Position numbers and translations under genes: made by a program. A model generated the notes under the pieces. The model was given only the letters and a program-made list of their open reading frames with translations. It had not been told where the DNA came from and searched no databases. Below, in pieces: positions 9,680-17,637 of a stretch of 64,000 nucleotides of DNA. Every line of letters begins with the position of its first letter. Position 1 is the stretch's first letter. This DNA comes from Rhodanobacter sp. (GTDB lineage: Bacteria > Pseudomonadota > Gammaproteobacteria > Xanthomonadales > Rhodanobacteraceae), in NCBI GenBank assembly GCA_024711345.1, contig JANJTA010000038.1:1-64000 (forward strand). Reading direction: 5' to 3'.

Positions 9680-11281
9680 TTACAGCGACTTCACGTACTG
9701 CGCCACGTCGGCGATTTCCGCATTGGTCAGCCCCAGCGACTTCTTCGCGTTGTACTTCGCCACCACGTCGACGAGCGTGGCCGCCGAGCCGTTGTGGAAG
9801 TACGGCGGGTGCTGCCAGACACCCTTCAACGGCGCCGTGCGGTACTTCCTGGTGGCGCTGCGGGAGGCGTAGCTCGGCACACCGGCGGCCTCCGGTTCGC
9901 TGGCGACTTCGCCGGGATCGTGCAGGCGCGTGTTGGCGTCGGTGAACTCCGGGCCGCTGTGGCAGCTGCTGCATCCCGCCTTGCCCTCGAACAGCAGCTT
10001 GCCGCGCGCCGCGGCTGCCGTGTCGAAGCTGCCGGCCGGCGCTGCCGGCGCCGCGATGGACAGCTGGTAGGCCTGCAGTGCCGGCAGTTTCGCCGTCACC
10101 AGGTCGTCGCTGCCGTGGGTGATGTCGACGCCCGAGGTGCCCAGGCGCGGATCGGCGAAATTGCCGTGCCCACCCATCTGGGTCACGCTGACGTAGCGGT
10201 TCCAGTAGGCCAGGTCGTCGCCGTCGCCGGTCGCGATGATCTTGTGGATGTTCTGCAGGCCGAACGCGGGCGTGATCACCTGCGGGCCGTTGATCCCGTC
10301 GATGTTGAAGCGCGGGTCGTACATGCCCGGGCCCCACGAGTTGTAGACGGCTTTCTGCTCCGGCGTCAGCGCGGGCGACAAGGCGATGATCGCGCCCGGG
10401 TTCAGGTCGCGGTTGGGCCAGCCGTCGAGCCGCTTGCCGATGCCGGGCGCGAACGAATTGTCGACGGTGGAGTGGCACAACGCGCAGGTGATGCCGACGC
10501 GCGTCAGCGTGCTCTTGCCGTTGACGTTCTCCACCGTGCCCTTGATGCCGACCACGGCGTCCAGGCTGATCAGGGCCAGGGTCGTGTCGGGGCTGGTCAG
10601 GCTGATGCTGCCGTCCTGGATGCCTGCCACCACGGACGGCGGAAGCGCCTCGGCATCCACCTTCAGGCCGACGGCCAGAGCCGTTTTCGGATCGACCGCG
10701 GCCGCGATCACATCGTTCATCTTCAACGTGTCGGTCCACTGCGTCTCGTCGCCGAACGTGTCGAAACGGAAGATGTTCTTGCCCTGGTCGAGGAACGCGG
10801 TGTCGCTGACGGTCGAGAACGTCCACACGACATCCTTCGCCAGCGCCACGCCGGCGGCGTTCTTCGCGGCCGTGCTGATTGTCGCCGTGCAGGTGATGTT
10901 CGCCGGCATCGGTTCGGCCACCTCCGATTGGGCCGGGTTGGTGGGCGACTCGGTTACCCGCACGAAGGTCGCCTTGCGGGTAGCCGGATCGTACGTGACG
11001 GACCCGAAGGGCTCGGCGCCGGCAGGGCAGTTCACGCTGAAACTGGCGCTCTTCAGCGTCGTCGGATCCATCGCCTGATCGAACGTGGCGCTGACCTCCG
11101 CGGTGTTCAGCACGCCGGTGGCGGCATTGGCCGGCGTGGTGGAGACCACGCTGGGGGGCGGTCCCGCCTGCGGCGAGGCCGGTGCGTCGCCGTGGCCGGA
11201 GCCGCCGCAGCCGGCGAGGCCCGCGCCGAGCGCGACGGACACAGCCACCGGCAACCATTTCCTGCGCATGAACGTGTTCAT
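9680..11281 (-). CDS. Dihaem cytochrome c lipoprotein with Ig-like domain
   Basis: A 533-residue exported protein. The N-terminus has a lipoprotein signal with lipobox GLAGC (C25). An Ig-like domain of the Big_5 type follows (residues about 42-157, STTPANAATGVLNTAEVSATFDQAMD start). The C-terminal part carries two c-type haem motifs, CALCH (266-270) and CSSCH (437-441), as in the dihaem cytochrome/peroxidase-like family. It probably transfers electrons at the outer membrane or in the periplasm; substrate unknown. The ATG at 11281 is supported by a GAGGAAA ribosome site. Maturation would need the ccm system at the start of the window. Confidence 0.85.
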   Translation of the reverse strand: MNTFMRRKWLPVAVSVALGAGLAGCGGSGHGDAPASPQAGPPPSVVSTTPANAATGVLNTAEVSATFDQAMDPTTLKSASFSVNCPAGAEPFGSVTYDPATRKATFVRVTESPTNPAQSEVAEPMPANITCTATISTAAKNAAGVALAKDVVWTFSTVSDTAFLDQGKNIFRFDTFGDETQWTDTLKMNDVIAAAVDPKTALAVGLKVDAEALPPSVVAGIQDGSISLTSPDTTLALISLDAVVGIKGTVENVNGKSTLTRVGITCALCHSTVDNSFAPGIGKRLDGWPNRDLNPGAIIALSPALTPEQKAVYNSWGPGMYDPRFNIDGINGPQVITPAFGLQNIHKIIATGDGDDLAYWNRYVSVTQMGGHGNFADPRLGTSGVDITHGSDDLVTAKLPALQAYQLSIAAPAAPAGSFDTAAAARGKLLFEGKAGCSSCHSGPEFTDANTRLHDPGEVASEPEAAGVPSYASRSATRKYRTAPLKGVWQHPPYFHNGSAATLVDVVAKYNAKKSLGLTNAEIADVAQYVKSL

Positions 11282-11730
11282 GGTTTTTCCTCTTCGTTGA
11301 ATGCCGCGAATCAAAACGAAACGCTCCGTCTGTCTGCTTTTTTTACGGCCGCAGTTCCCCCTGCCGACCGGCATGAACCCGCACTTGAGACCCACTTGGC
11401 GTATCGACGAACGAGCCGCTCCGATGCGAGGCATCCGCAGCAGACTTCCCGGATGCTGGACATCAGTGCCCGTTTGCCAACCGACGCAGCAGCTCGCTGA
11501 AGGTTCCCGCGGCGTCCGCGAGCGACCGGAAAATTCCGGTGACCGACGAACCGTCTGCGCATCGGGTCGGTGCGCCCGCACGAGTCAGGCGGAACCCGCG
11601 AGCGATCGCCTGCATCTCAACCCCGACGGTTCGCTTTCGTCGAGCGCTTCGGTGCCAGCGGCGCCGGAGTCGATCCGTGACGTCGAGGTCCGGTTTCCAT
11701 CTTTCTGCACAGCCCTGGGGTGACACCATC
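11282..11730. promoter_or_regulatory. Divergent intergenic region upstream of the gsp operon
   Basis: About 450 bases separate the cytochrome lipoprotein gene from gspG. No coding region is convincing; overlapping open frames lack ribosome sites and recognisable content. A T7 run sits at about 11338-11344. Promoters for the secretion operon and for the cytochrome gene should both be here, but no consensus pair is clear enough to place. Confidence 0.4.
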
Positions 11731-12165
11731 ATGCCGCTGCCTGTTTCCTCTCAACGTGGCTTCACCCTGCTCGAGGTGATGGTGGTCGTCGTCATCCTCG
11801 GCATTCTCGCGGCGCTGGTGGTGCCCAAGGTGATGAGCCGCCCGGACGAAGCGCGCGTGGCCGCGTCGCGGCAGGACATCGCCAGCCTGATGCAGGCCCT
11901 GCAGCTCTATCGGCTGGACAACCAGCGCTACCCGACCACCGAACAGGGACTGCAGGCGCTGGTGACGCGGCCGGAGTCCGATCCGGTTCCGCCGAACTGG
12001 AAGCCCGAGGGCTACATCGGGCGCCTGCCCAAGGACCCGTGGGGCCATCCCTACCAGTATCTGAACCCGGGCGTGCACGGCGAAATCGATGTCTACGGGC
12101 TGGGCGCCGACGGCGCGACGGGCGGCGAAGGCCATGCCGCCGATATCGGTTCGTGGATGTTGTGA
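11731..12165 (+). CDS. gspG: Type II secretion major pseudopilin GspG
   Basis: The major pseudopilin of the type II secretion system, which builds the periplasmic pseudopilus that pushes folded proteins through the secretin. The 144-residue prepilin has an 8-9 residue leader and the prepilin peptidase site QRG/FTLLEVMVVV with the conserved Glu at +5. The C-terminal domain has the typical LPKDPWGHPYQYLNPG and DVYGLGADG motifs. The ATG at 11731 gives the normal short leader; the frame is open upstream but would put the cleavage site far inside the protein. It is the first gene of this operon, which is unusual. Confidence 0.96.
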   Translation: MPLPVSSQRGFTLLEVMVVVVILGILAALVVPKVMSRPDEARVAASRQDIASLMQALQLYRLDNQRYPTTEQGLQALVTRPESDPVPPNWKPEGYIGRLPKDPWGHPYQYLNPGVHGEIDVYGLGADGATGGEGHAADIGSWML

Positions 12166-12180
12166 GCGAGGCCCGCGCTC

Positions 12181-12702
12181 ATGCATGAGGCGATCGGCCG
12201 GCGCGGCACGGGCGGCTTCACGCTGATGGAGATGCTGGTCGTGGTGCTGATCGCCGGCATCCTGCTCGGCACGGTCAGCGCCAGGCTGCAACCGCGCAAC
12301 CGCGACCTGCTGCAGGTCGAGGCCGAGCGGCTGGCGCAGCTCATCGAACTTGCGGCGCAGGAAGCGCAGGTCACCGGCGCCGCCATCGCGTGGACGTCCG
12401 ACGGTCATCGGTACCGGTTCTGGCGCCAGGGAAGCGACCAGGCCTGGTCGGAGATCCGCGACGACGACCTGCTGCGTGCGCGCGAGCTGTCCGGCGGCAT
12501 GGCCATTTCGCAGCTGCGCAACGAGGCGGGCAGGGTGCAGCCGGAGCTGCGCCTGGAGTTTCCCGCCGACGGTTCGATGGTGGCGTTCTCGATGGACCTG
12601 AGGCTGGGTGCGGACGTCTACGGCATTGCCGCCTCGCCGGTCGGCGAACTGCGGACAGTGCCGGGGCAGGAGAAAATCCATGGCGACATGGCAGCGCGAT
12701 AG
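12181..12702 (+). CDS. gspH: Type II secretion minor pseudopilin GspH
   Basis: A minor pseudopilin of 173 residues. The prepilin leader ends at TGG/FTLMEMLVVVLIAGILL with Glu at +5. The soluble domain is divergent, as is usual for GspH. It lies 15 bases after gspG, and its 3' end overlaps the start of gspI by 23 bases, so translation is probably coupled. Confidence 0.93.
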   Translation: MHEAIGRRGTGGFTLMEMLVVVLIAGILLGTVSARLQPRNRDLLQVEAERLAQLIELAAQEAQVTGAAIAWTSDGHRYRFWRQGSDQAWSEIRDDDLLRARELSGGMAISQLRNEAGRVQPELRLEFPADGSMVAFSMDLRLGADVYGIAASPVGELRTVPGQEKIHGDMAAR

Positions 12703-13075
12703 ATCGGGCGGATTCACCCTGGTCGAGGTGCTCGTCGCGATGACGATCGTCGCGGTATCGCTGCTGGCCGCGCTGCGCGTGGCGGCGCAGAGCACCGGTC
12801 ATGTCGACGAGCTGCGCGCGCGCCTGTTTGCCGGCTGGGTCGCGGCGGATCGCCTGGCCGAGCACCGTGCGCGCGGCGACTGGCTGGCGCCCGGCGTGCA
12901 GACGGGTACGCAGCGCGAGGGGAACGTCGAGCTCGGCTGGCGCGAGGAAGTGTCCGCCACGCCGAATCCGGACTTTCGCCGCGTCGACGTCTACGTGTTT
13001 GCGCCACCGCAGCCCGCGCATTTCCTCGCCCACGTCGCGGGCTTCGTGGTGAGCCCGGCGGGAGCTGCCCCGTGA
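12680..13075 (+). CDS. gspI: Type II secretion minor pseudopilin GspI
   Basis: A 131-residue minor pseudopilin, part of the GspI-J-K tip complex. The leader MATWQRDRSGG precedes FTLVEVLVAMTIVAVSLLA, with Glu at +5. The ATG is inside the end of gspH and has a CAGGAGA ribosome site about 8 bases upstream. The stop codon overlaps the GTG start of gspJ. Confidence 0.95.
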   Translation: MATWQRDRSGGFTLVEVLVAMTIVAVSLLAALRVAAQSTGHVDELRARLFAGWVAADRLAEHRARGDWLAPGVQTGTQREGNVELGWREEVSATPNPDFRRVDVYVFAPPQPAHFLAHVAGFVVSPAGAAP

Positions 13076-13665
13076 ACGCCGGCCGGCCGCGCGCAGGCCA
13101 AGGGTTCACCCTGATCGAATTGCTGGCGGCGCTGCTGGTGCTTTCGCTGCTTGCGCTGATGGCCTATCGCGGACTCGGCGTGGTGATGGCGTCGCGCGAC
13201 CGGATCCAGGCCGAAGCCGCCCAATGGCGGCACGTCGCCGCGTTCTTCACGCGCTTCGAACGCGACGTGCAGCTGGCCGCGCCGCGCGGCGTGCGCGGCC
13301 CCTCCCCCGGCTCGCCGGCTTGGCTGGGCCGGCCCGATGCGGCGCCCTTGCTGGAGTTCACCCGCTTTGCCGGAACGGGCGACGCCGATGCGCCGTATCG
13401 GGTCGGCTACGGCATCAACGGCGCGCGTCAGATCGAATGGTGGGTCTGGCCCGTGCTCGACCGCACCGCCGACACCTTGCCGACCCGCTATGCGGTGCTC
13501 GATGGCGTGAAGCGTTTTCGCCTGCAATACCTTGGCCCGGCGCACAGCTGGAACAGCGCGTGGCCGACGGCGCCGGGCGATCCGGCGCTGCCGCTGGCCG
13601 TGCGGCTGGAGGTGACGCTCGATTCGGGCGAGACCGTGGTGCGCGTCCTGGCGGTGAACCCGTGA
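13072..13665 (+). CDS. gspJ: Type II secretion minor pseudopilin GspJ
   Basis: A 197-residue minor pseudopilin. The leader MNAGRPRAGQG is followed by FTLIELLAALLVLSLLALM with Glu at +5. It starts with GTG in a GTGA overlap with the gspI stop and ends in the same kind of overlap with gspK. The C-terminal region (VLDGVKRFRLQYL, later LAVRLEVTLDSG) matches GspJ proteins. Confidence 0.94.
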   Translation: MNAGRPRAGQGFTLIELLAALLVLSLLALMAYRGLGVVMASRDRIQAEAAQWRHVAAFFTRFERDVQLAAPRGVRGPSPGSPAWLGRPDAAPLLEFTRFAGTGDADAPYRVGYGINGARQIEWWVWPVLDRTADTLPTRYAVLDGVKRFRLQYLGPAHSWNSAWPTAPGDPALPLAVRLEVTLDSGETVVRVLAVNP

Positions 13666-14582
13666 ACCGTCGGGCGCACGGCGCAGCCTTGCTGATGGCG
13701 ATGGCCATCATGGCGTTCGCGACGGTGACGGCCGCGGCGATGCTGGCGGCATTGAGCACGTGGACGCGGCAATCCGGGCTGGCCGCCGATCGCGCGCAGG
13801 CGGAGCAACTGGTCATGGCCGGCGGCGACTGGGCCGGCGCCGTACTGCGTGACGACCGCCGCGCCAGCGGCGACGTCGATCATCCGGGCGAACCGTGGGC
13901 GCTGCGCCTGCCGCCCATGCCGTTCGAGAACGGCGAGCTCGCGGGTCGTATCGACGACCAGCAGGGCCTGTTCAACCTCAACAACCTGGTGCGGGGCGGC
14001 AAGCTCGACCTCGCGCAGTACGCGCGCTTCCAGCGCCTGCTGTCGACCCTGCAGCTGCCTGCGGAGCTGGCCGATGCGCTGGCCGACTGGCTCGACGCCG
14101 ACGGCGCGCCGCAGCCGGCGGGCGGCGCGGAGGACGCCTGCTACGGCGCGCTCGGCCATCCGTACCTCGCCGCGAACCGGCCGCTGGTCGATCTCGACGA
14201 GCTGGCATGGGTACGCGGTTTCGATGCAAGCGTGCGCTCCCGCCTCGCGCCCTTCGTGACGGCGTTGCCGGGAACCACCGCGCTCAACGTGAACACGGCT
14301 CCCGCCGAGGTGCTCGCCGCCGTGGTCGAGGGACTGGATCTCGATGCAGCGCGAATGCTGGTCGCACGCCGCGACGGCGCGTTCTACCGCAACGACGCCG
14401 ATTTTCTGGAGCAGCTCGGCGTGGGCGCCACGGTGCCCGCGCAGGACATCCGGGTCGGCAGCGACTACTTCCTGGTCACTCTGCGGGTGAGCTACGGCAA
14501 GGCCCAGGCCCGCGGCCAGCTGCTGTTGGCGCGCAACGACGCAACGCACCGGCCCAGCGTGGTCTGGCGGAAGATCCGATGA
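13662..14582 (+). CDS. gspK: Type II secretion pseudopilus tip protein GspK
   Basis: GspK caps the pseudopilus tip. The 306-residue protein has the short leader MNRRAHG and then AALLMAMAIMAF. The +5 Glu is absent, which is normal for GspK and fits a tip position. The large helical insertion with DQQGLFNLNNL and a later TALNVNTAPAEVLAA is diagnostic. The GTG start overlaps the gspJ stop (GTGA). An ATG ten codons in would remove the leader and is less likely. Confidence 0.93.
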   Translation: MNRRAHGAALLMAMAIMAFATVTAAAMLAALSTWTRQSGLAADRAQAEQLVMAGGDWAGAVLRDDRRASGDVDHPGEPWALRLPPMPFENGELAGRIDDQQGLFNLNNLVRGGKLDLAQYARFQRLLSTLQLPAELADALADWLDADGAPQPAGGAEDACYGALGHPYLAANRPLVDLDELAWVRGFDASVRSRLAPFVTALPGTTALNVNTAPAEVLAAVVEGLDLDAARMLVARRDGAFYRNDADFLEQLGVGATVPAQDIRVGSDYFLVTLRVSYGKAQARGQLLLARNDATHRPSVVWRKIR

Positions 14583-15784
14583 GCGTGCTGCGCATCTACT
14601 GCCCGTTGCCGGCGGTGCCCACGACCTGCGAGTGGGTGCTGTTCGACGAGCATGGCGGCAGCCAGCCGGGCAAGGGCGCGCTGGCGCAGCTGCCGCAGGG
14701 CGCCGCGCACGTGCAACTGGTGCTCGCCGCCGGCCAGGTGCTGCTCACGCGCGCGCGCCTGCCGGCCGCAGGCAGGCGCCGGTCCGCCGCGCTGCTGGCT
14801 TACGCGGCCGAGGAAAAACTGGCTTCCGATCCGGACGCCAACCAGGTCAGCCGGCTGGGCCAGGTCGATGGCGACGACGTGCTGGCGGCGGTCGACCGGC
14901 GGCGCCTGCAGGGCTGGCGCGACGCGCTGGACGCCGTCGGCATCCGCGTCGACGGCGTGTACTGCGAGACGCTGGCGCTGCCGATCCGGCACGGCGAGTG
15001 GAGCCTGGCCTGGAACGGACGGGACGGTTACGTGCGCACCGGCGAGTTCGAAGGCGGCGCCACCGATTGCGGCGACCCGCAGACGCCGCCGCTGGCGCTG
15101 CAACTGCTGCTCGACGACGCGCGGACACGCGCTGCGCTGCCCGCGTCGATCGCACTCCATCCGACCGACGCCGCCGCACACCCGGACGTCGGCGCATGGC
15201 AACGCAGCCTGGGCATCGACATTCGGCTGGCATCGCCGCACGACTGGCGCACGCTGCCGACATTGGGCGGGCCGCGGATCGATGCTGGCGGCCGGCACCG
15301 CTGGCGTCCGCCTGCTGCGGTGCTGGCGCGCTGGCGTGCGGTCGGCTGGATTCTGCTGGCCGCGCTGGCCTTGCATTCGGTCGCACTGCTGGTCGATCGC
15401 GCGCGCCTGGGCGGCGAGCAGCGTCAGTTGCGCGCGCAGATGGAGGCGCGCTTCCGCACGCTGTTTCCCGCAGCCGTCGCGGTGGCCGACCCGGTGTTGC
15501 AGACGCGTCGCCAGCTGGCCCGGCTGCGGCACGCCGCCAACCAGCCGGACGCCGGCGATTTCCCGGTCATGCTCGGCAAGGTCGCCGGCGCCTTGTCCGG
15601 CATGCGGGACGCGAAGCTGCACGCGTTGTCGTACGAAGACGGACGCATGACGCTGGAGTTTGCCGGCATGCCCGCGCGCCAGATCGAAACCCGCCTGGGC
15701 CAGGCCGGATTCGACGTCGAAGCCGCACCCGCGGCGCGCCGCCCCGGCCGCGGCACGCTCACCCTGACGCCGAGGTCGCCATGA
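14579..15784 (+). CDS. gspL: Type II secretion assembly platform protein GspL
   Basis: GspL couples the GspE ATPase to the inner-membrane platform. The 401-residue protein has an actin-like cytoplasmic domain (residues 1 to about 250) and one membrane helix (about 255-275, AVGWILLAALALHSVALLV). A ferredoxin-like periplasmic domain follows. The start ATG overlaps the gspK stop by 4 bases, and the end overlaps gspM by 4 bases. Confidence 0.92.
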   Translation: MSVLRIYCPLPAVPTTCEWVLFDEHGGSQPGKGALAQLPQGAAHVQLVLAAGQVLLTRARLPAAGRRRSAALLAYAAEEKLASDPDANQVSRLGQVDGDDVLAAVDRRRLQGWRDALDAVGIRVDGVYCETLALPIRHGEWSLAWNGRDGYVRTGEFEGGATDCGDPQTPPLALQLLLDDARTRAALPASIALHPTDAAAHPDVGAWQRSLGIDIRLASPHDWRTLPTLGGPRIDAGGRHRWRPPAAVLARWRAVGWILLAALALHSVALLVDRARLGGEQRQLRAQMEARFRTLFPAAVAVADPVLQTRRQLARLRHAANQPDAGDFPVMLGKVAGALSGMRDAKLHALSYEDGRMTLEFAGMPARQIETRLGQAGFDVEAAPAARRPGRGTLTLTPRSP

Positions 15785-16269
15785 GACCCACGCTTCGCCA
15801 ATGGTGGGCGTCGCGCGCCCCGCAGGAGCGGCGGGTGATCGCGGTGGCGGCGCTCGGTCTCGGCCTGGTGCTCTACGCGTGGCTGCTGCAGGCCACCGTG
15901 CAGGCGCGCCGGCAACTGGTGCCGGCGGTCGACCAGCTGCGCGCGCAGGCCGTCCGCCAGGGCGCGCAAGCCGACGAGATCGTCCGCCTGCGCGCGATGT
16001 CGGCGCCGCCGCGATCGGCGACGGACCTGCGCCAGCTCGTGCAGCGTCAGCTGGACGCCAGCGCGCTGGCCCGCGCGCTGGTAAGCATGGAGCTGATCGA
16101 CGCGCACCAGGTGAAGCTCGTCTTCGGCAGCGTCGCGTTCGCCGACTGGCTGGCGTGGGCGGATGCCATGCAGGCGCAGCATCTGCGCGTGGCTGCAGTG
16201 CGCATCGAAGCGCAGGCCCCGGACGGGCAGGTCAGCGTGAGCGTGACGCTCGAGCGGCCGGGCCGATGA
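15781..16269 (+). CDS. gspM: Type II secretion assembly platform protein GspM
   Basis: GspM is the small bitopic partner of GspL. The 162-residue protein has a cytoplasmic start with WWASRAPQERRVI, one membrane helix at about residues 19-36, and a periplasmic coiled/ferredoxin-like domain. Location between gspL and gspN, with 4-base overlaps on both sides, supports the call. Confidence 0.9.
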   Translation: MRPTLRQWWASRAPQERRVIAVAALGLGLVLYAWLLQATVQARRQLVPAVDQLRAQAVRQGAQADEIVRLRAMSAPPRSATDLRQLVQRQLDASALARALVSMELIDAHQVKLVFGSVAFADWLAWADAMQAQHLRVAAVRIEAQAPDGQVSVSVTLERPGR

Positions 16270-17072
16270 TGCGCGGGCGCACATGGCGGGGTCTCGCCGC
16301 CGGCGTTTGCGTGGCGCTTGCCGCCTACGTGCTGTTCCTGGTCGTGCTGGCGCCTGCCGCGCTGCTCGACGTCGGCCTGCGGCACGCCACCGACGGGGGA
16401 CTGCGCCTGGCGCAGGCGCACGGCACGCTGTGGTCCGGCGACGGCTTGCTGGAGATCCGTGACGCGAGCGGCCACGCGATCGGCAAGGATCTGTCCTGGT
16501 CCCTGCAGCCGCGCGCGCTGTGGCGCGGGCGCCTCGATTTCGCCGTCGCCGTCGATCGTGCCGGGGCGCGTTTCCCGCTGCGCCTGTCGAGGCACGGGAT
16601 CGAACTGTCCGACCTCGACCTCTCGCTGCCCGCCAGCGCCATCGGTGTTGCCGTGCCGCGAATGGCGCCGCTCGGCCCGCGCGGCGAGATCGTCCTGCAC
16701 GTTGCGAAGTTTTCGCTCGTGGACGGGGTGCTCGCGGCCGACGCGGTGGCGACGTGGAAGGGCGCCGGCTCCGCGCTGACCACGGTGGCGCCGCTGGGCA
16801 GCTACGAACTTCGCCTGGGCAGCGTGGCCGGTTCGGTCGAGGCGAGGCTGCGCACCCTCGACGGTCCGCTGCACCTGGACGGCCATGCGACGTGGCGCGG
16901 CAGCGGCCCGCCGGCGCTTGCCGCCACGGCGCGGGTCGAGCCCCGTTACCGGCCGCAGCTGGCGCCGTTGCTGCGGCTGATCGCCGTCGAACGTGGCGAC
17001 GGCGATTTCGCGCTGCAGCTCGGTCCGCCGCTCGGCGGCGGCATGCCGCACGCACACGGCGAAGAACCCTGA
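16266..17072 (+). CDS. gspN: Type II secretion protein GspN
   Basis: A 268-residue inner-membrane protein with one N-terminal membrane helix (about residues 8-30) and a periplasmic beta-rich domain. It matches the GspN family by position, length and motifs such as AQAHGTLWSGDGLLEI and LQPRALWRGRLDFAV. GspN is present in only some type II systems and its exact role is unclear. Two adjacent ATG codons (16266 and 16269) could start it. Confidence 0.85.
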   Translation: MMRGRTWRGLAAGVCVALAAYVLFLVVLAPAALLDVGLRHATDGGLRLAQAHGTLWSGDGLLEIRDASGHAIGKDLSWSLQPRALWRGRLDFAVAVDRAGARFPLRLSRHGIELSDLDLSLPASAIGVAVPRMAPLGPRGEIVLHVAKFSLVDGVLAADAVATWKGAGSALTTVAPLGSYELRLGSVAGSVEARLRTLDGPLHLDGHATWRGSGPPALAATARVEPRYRPQLAPLLRLIAVERGDGDFALQLGPPLGGGMPHAHGEEP

Positions 17073-17143
17073 TGGACGATCGCCGCGGGAACCCGGTTGT
17101 TGCCGCGGCCATCCTACCTACGCACAGAGATAAGGACAGAACC

Positions 17144-17614
17144 ATGCTGTCGGGACGATCGAAGCTTGCGCCCACCGCGATCGCTTCCGCGTCGAAAGCC
17201 CTCGCGTCGTCGCTGCTGGGCCTGGTATTGGCCTACTGGACCTGGACGTGGTGCGCGCCATCGCCGCTGCCGCGGTCCCTCGAGGTTCCCGAAGCGCCCG
17301 CTCGCCTGGCGGCTGCCGGCGGTTTGTTCGGCGCGGTGGCGGGCGGTGCGCCGGCCGATGCGCGGACCGGGCTGGCGGTCAGCTTGCTGGGACTCGTCGC
17401 CGGTCAGCCGGCGGGTTCCGGCTACGCCTTGCTGCGGCTCGGCGCCGGGGAGACCCGGGTCGTGCGCGCGGGTGGCGAGTTCGCGCCCGGCATACGCGTC
17501 GAAACAGTGCTTCCCCAACGGGTGATCCTGCAGCGCCACGGATCGCGCGAAACGCTGGCCTGGCCCGATCCCGCCCAGGCTCCCGCCACGGTGTCGGGCG
17601 CTCCCGTCCGCTGA
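17144..17614 (+). CDS. gspC: Short GspC-like type II secretion protein (HR domain only)
   Basis: GspC links the inner-membrane platform to the secretin and helps select substrates. This 156-residue protein has one membrane helix (about residues 20-36) and a periplasmic HR domain (about 60-145: GLFGAVAG, LLGLVAGQPAGSGYALLRL, VRAGGEF, VLPQRVILQRHG). It lacks the C-terminal PDZ or coiled-coil domain that brings many GspC proteins to about 270 residues. The ATG at 17144 has a good AAGGACA ribosome site; an in-frame ATG at 17072, touching the gspN stop, is the alternative. It lies directly before gspD. Confidence 0.82.
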   Translation: MLSGRSKLAPTAIASASKALASSLLGLVLAYWTWTWCAPSPLPRSLEVPEAPARLAAAGGLFGAVAGGAPADARTGLAVSLLGLVAGQPAGSGYALLRLGAGETRVVRAGGEFAPGIRVETVLPQRVILQRHGSRETLAWPDPAQAPATVSGAPVR

Positions 17615-17637
17615 CTATCCCCAGGTCATTCCCTGCC

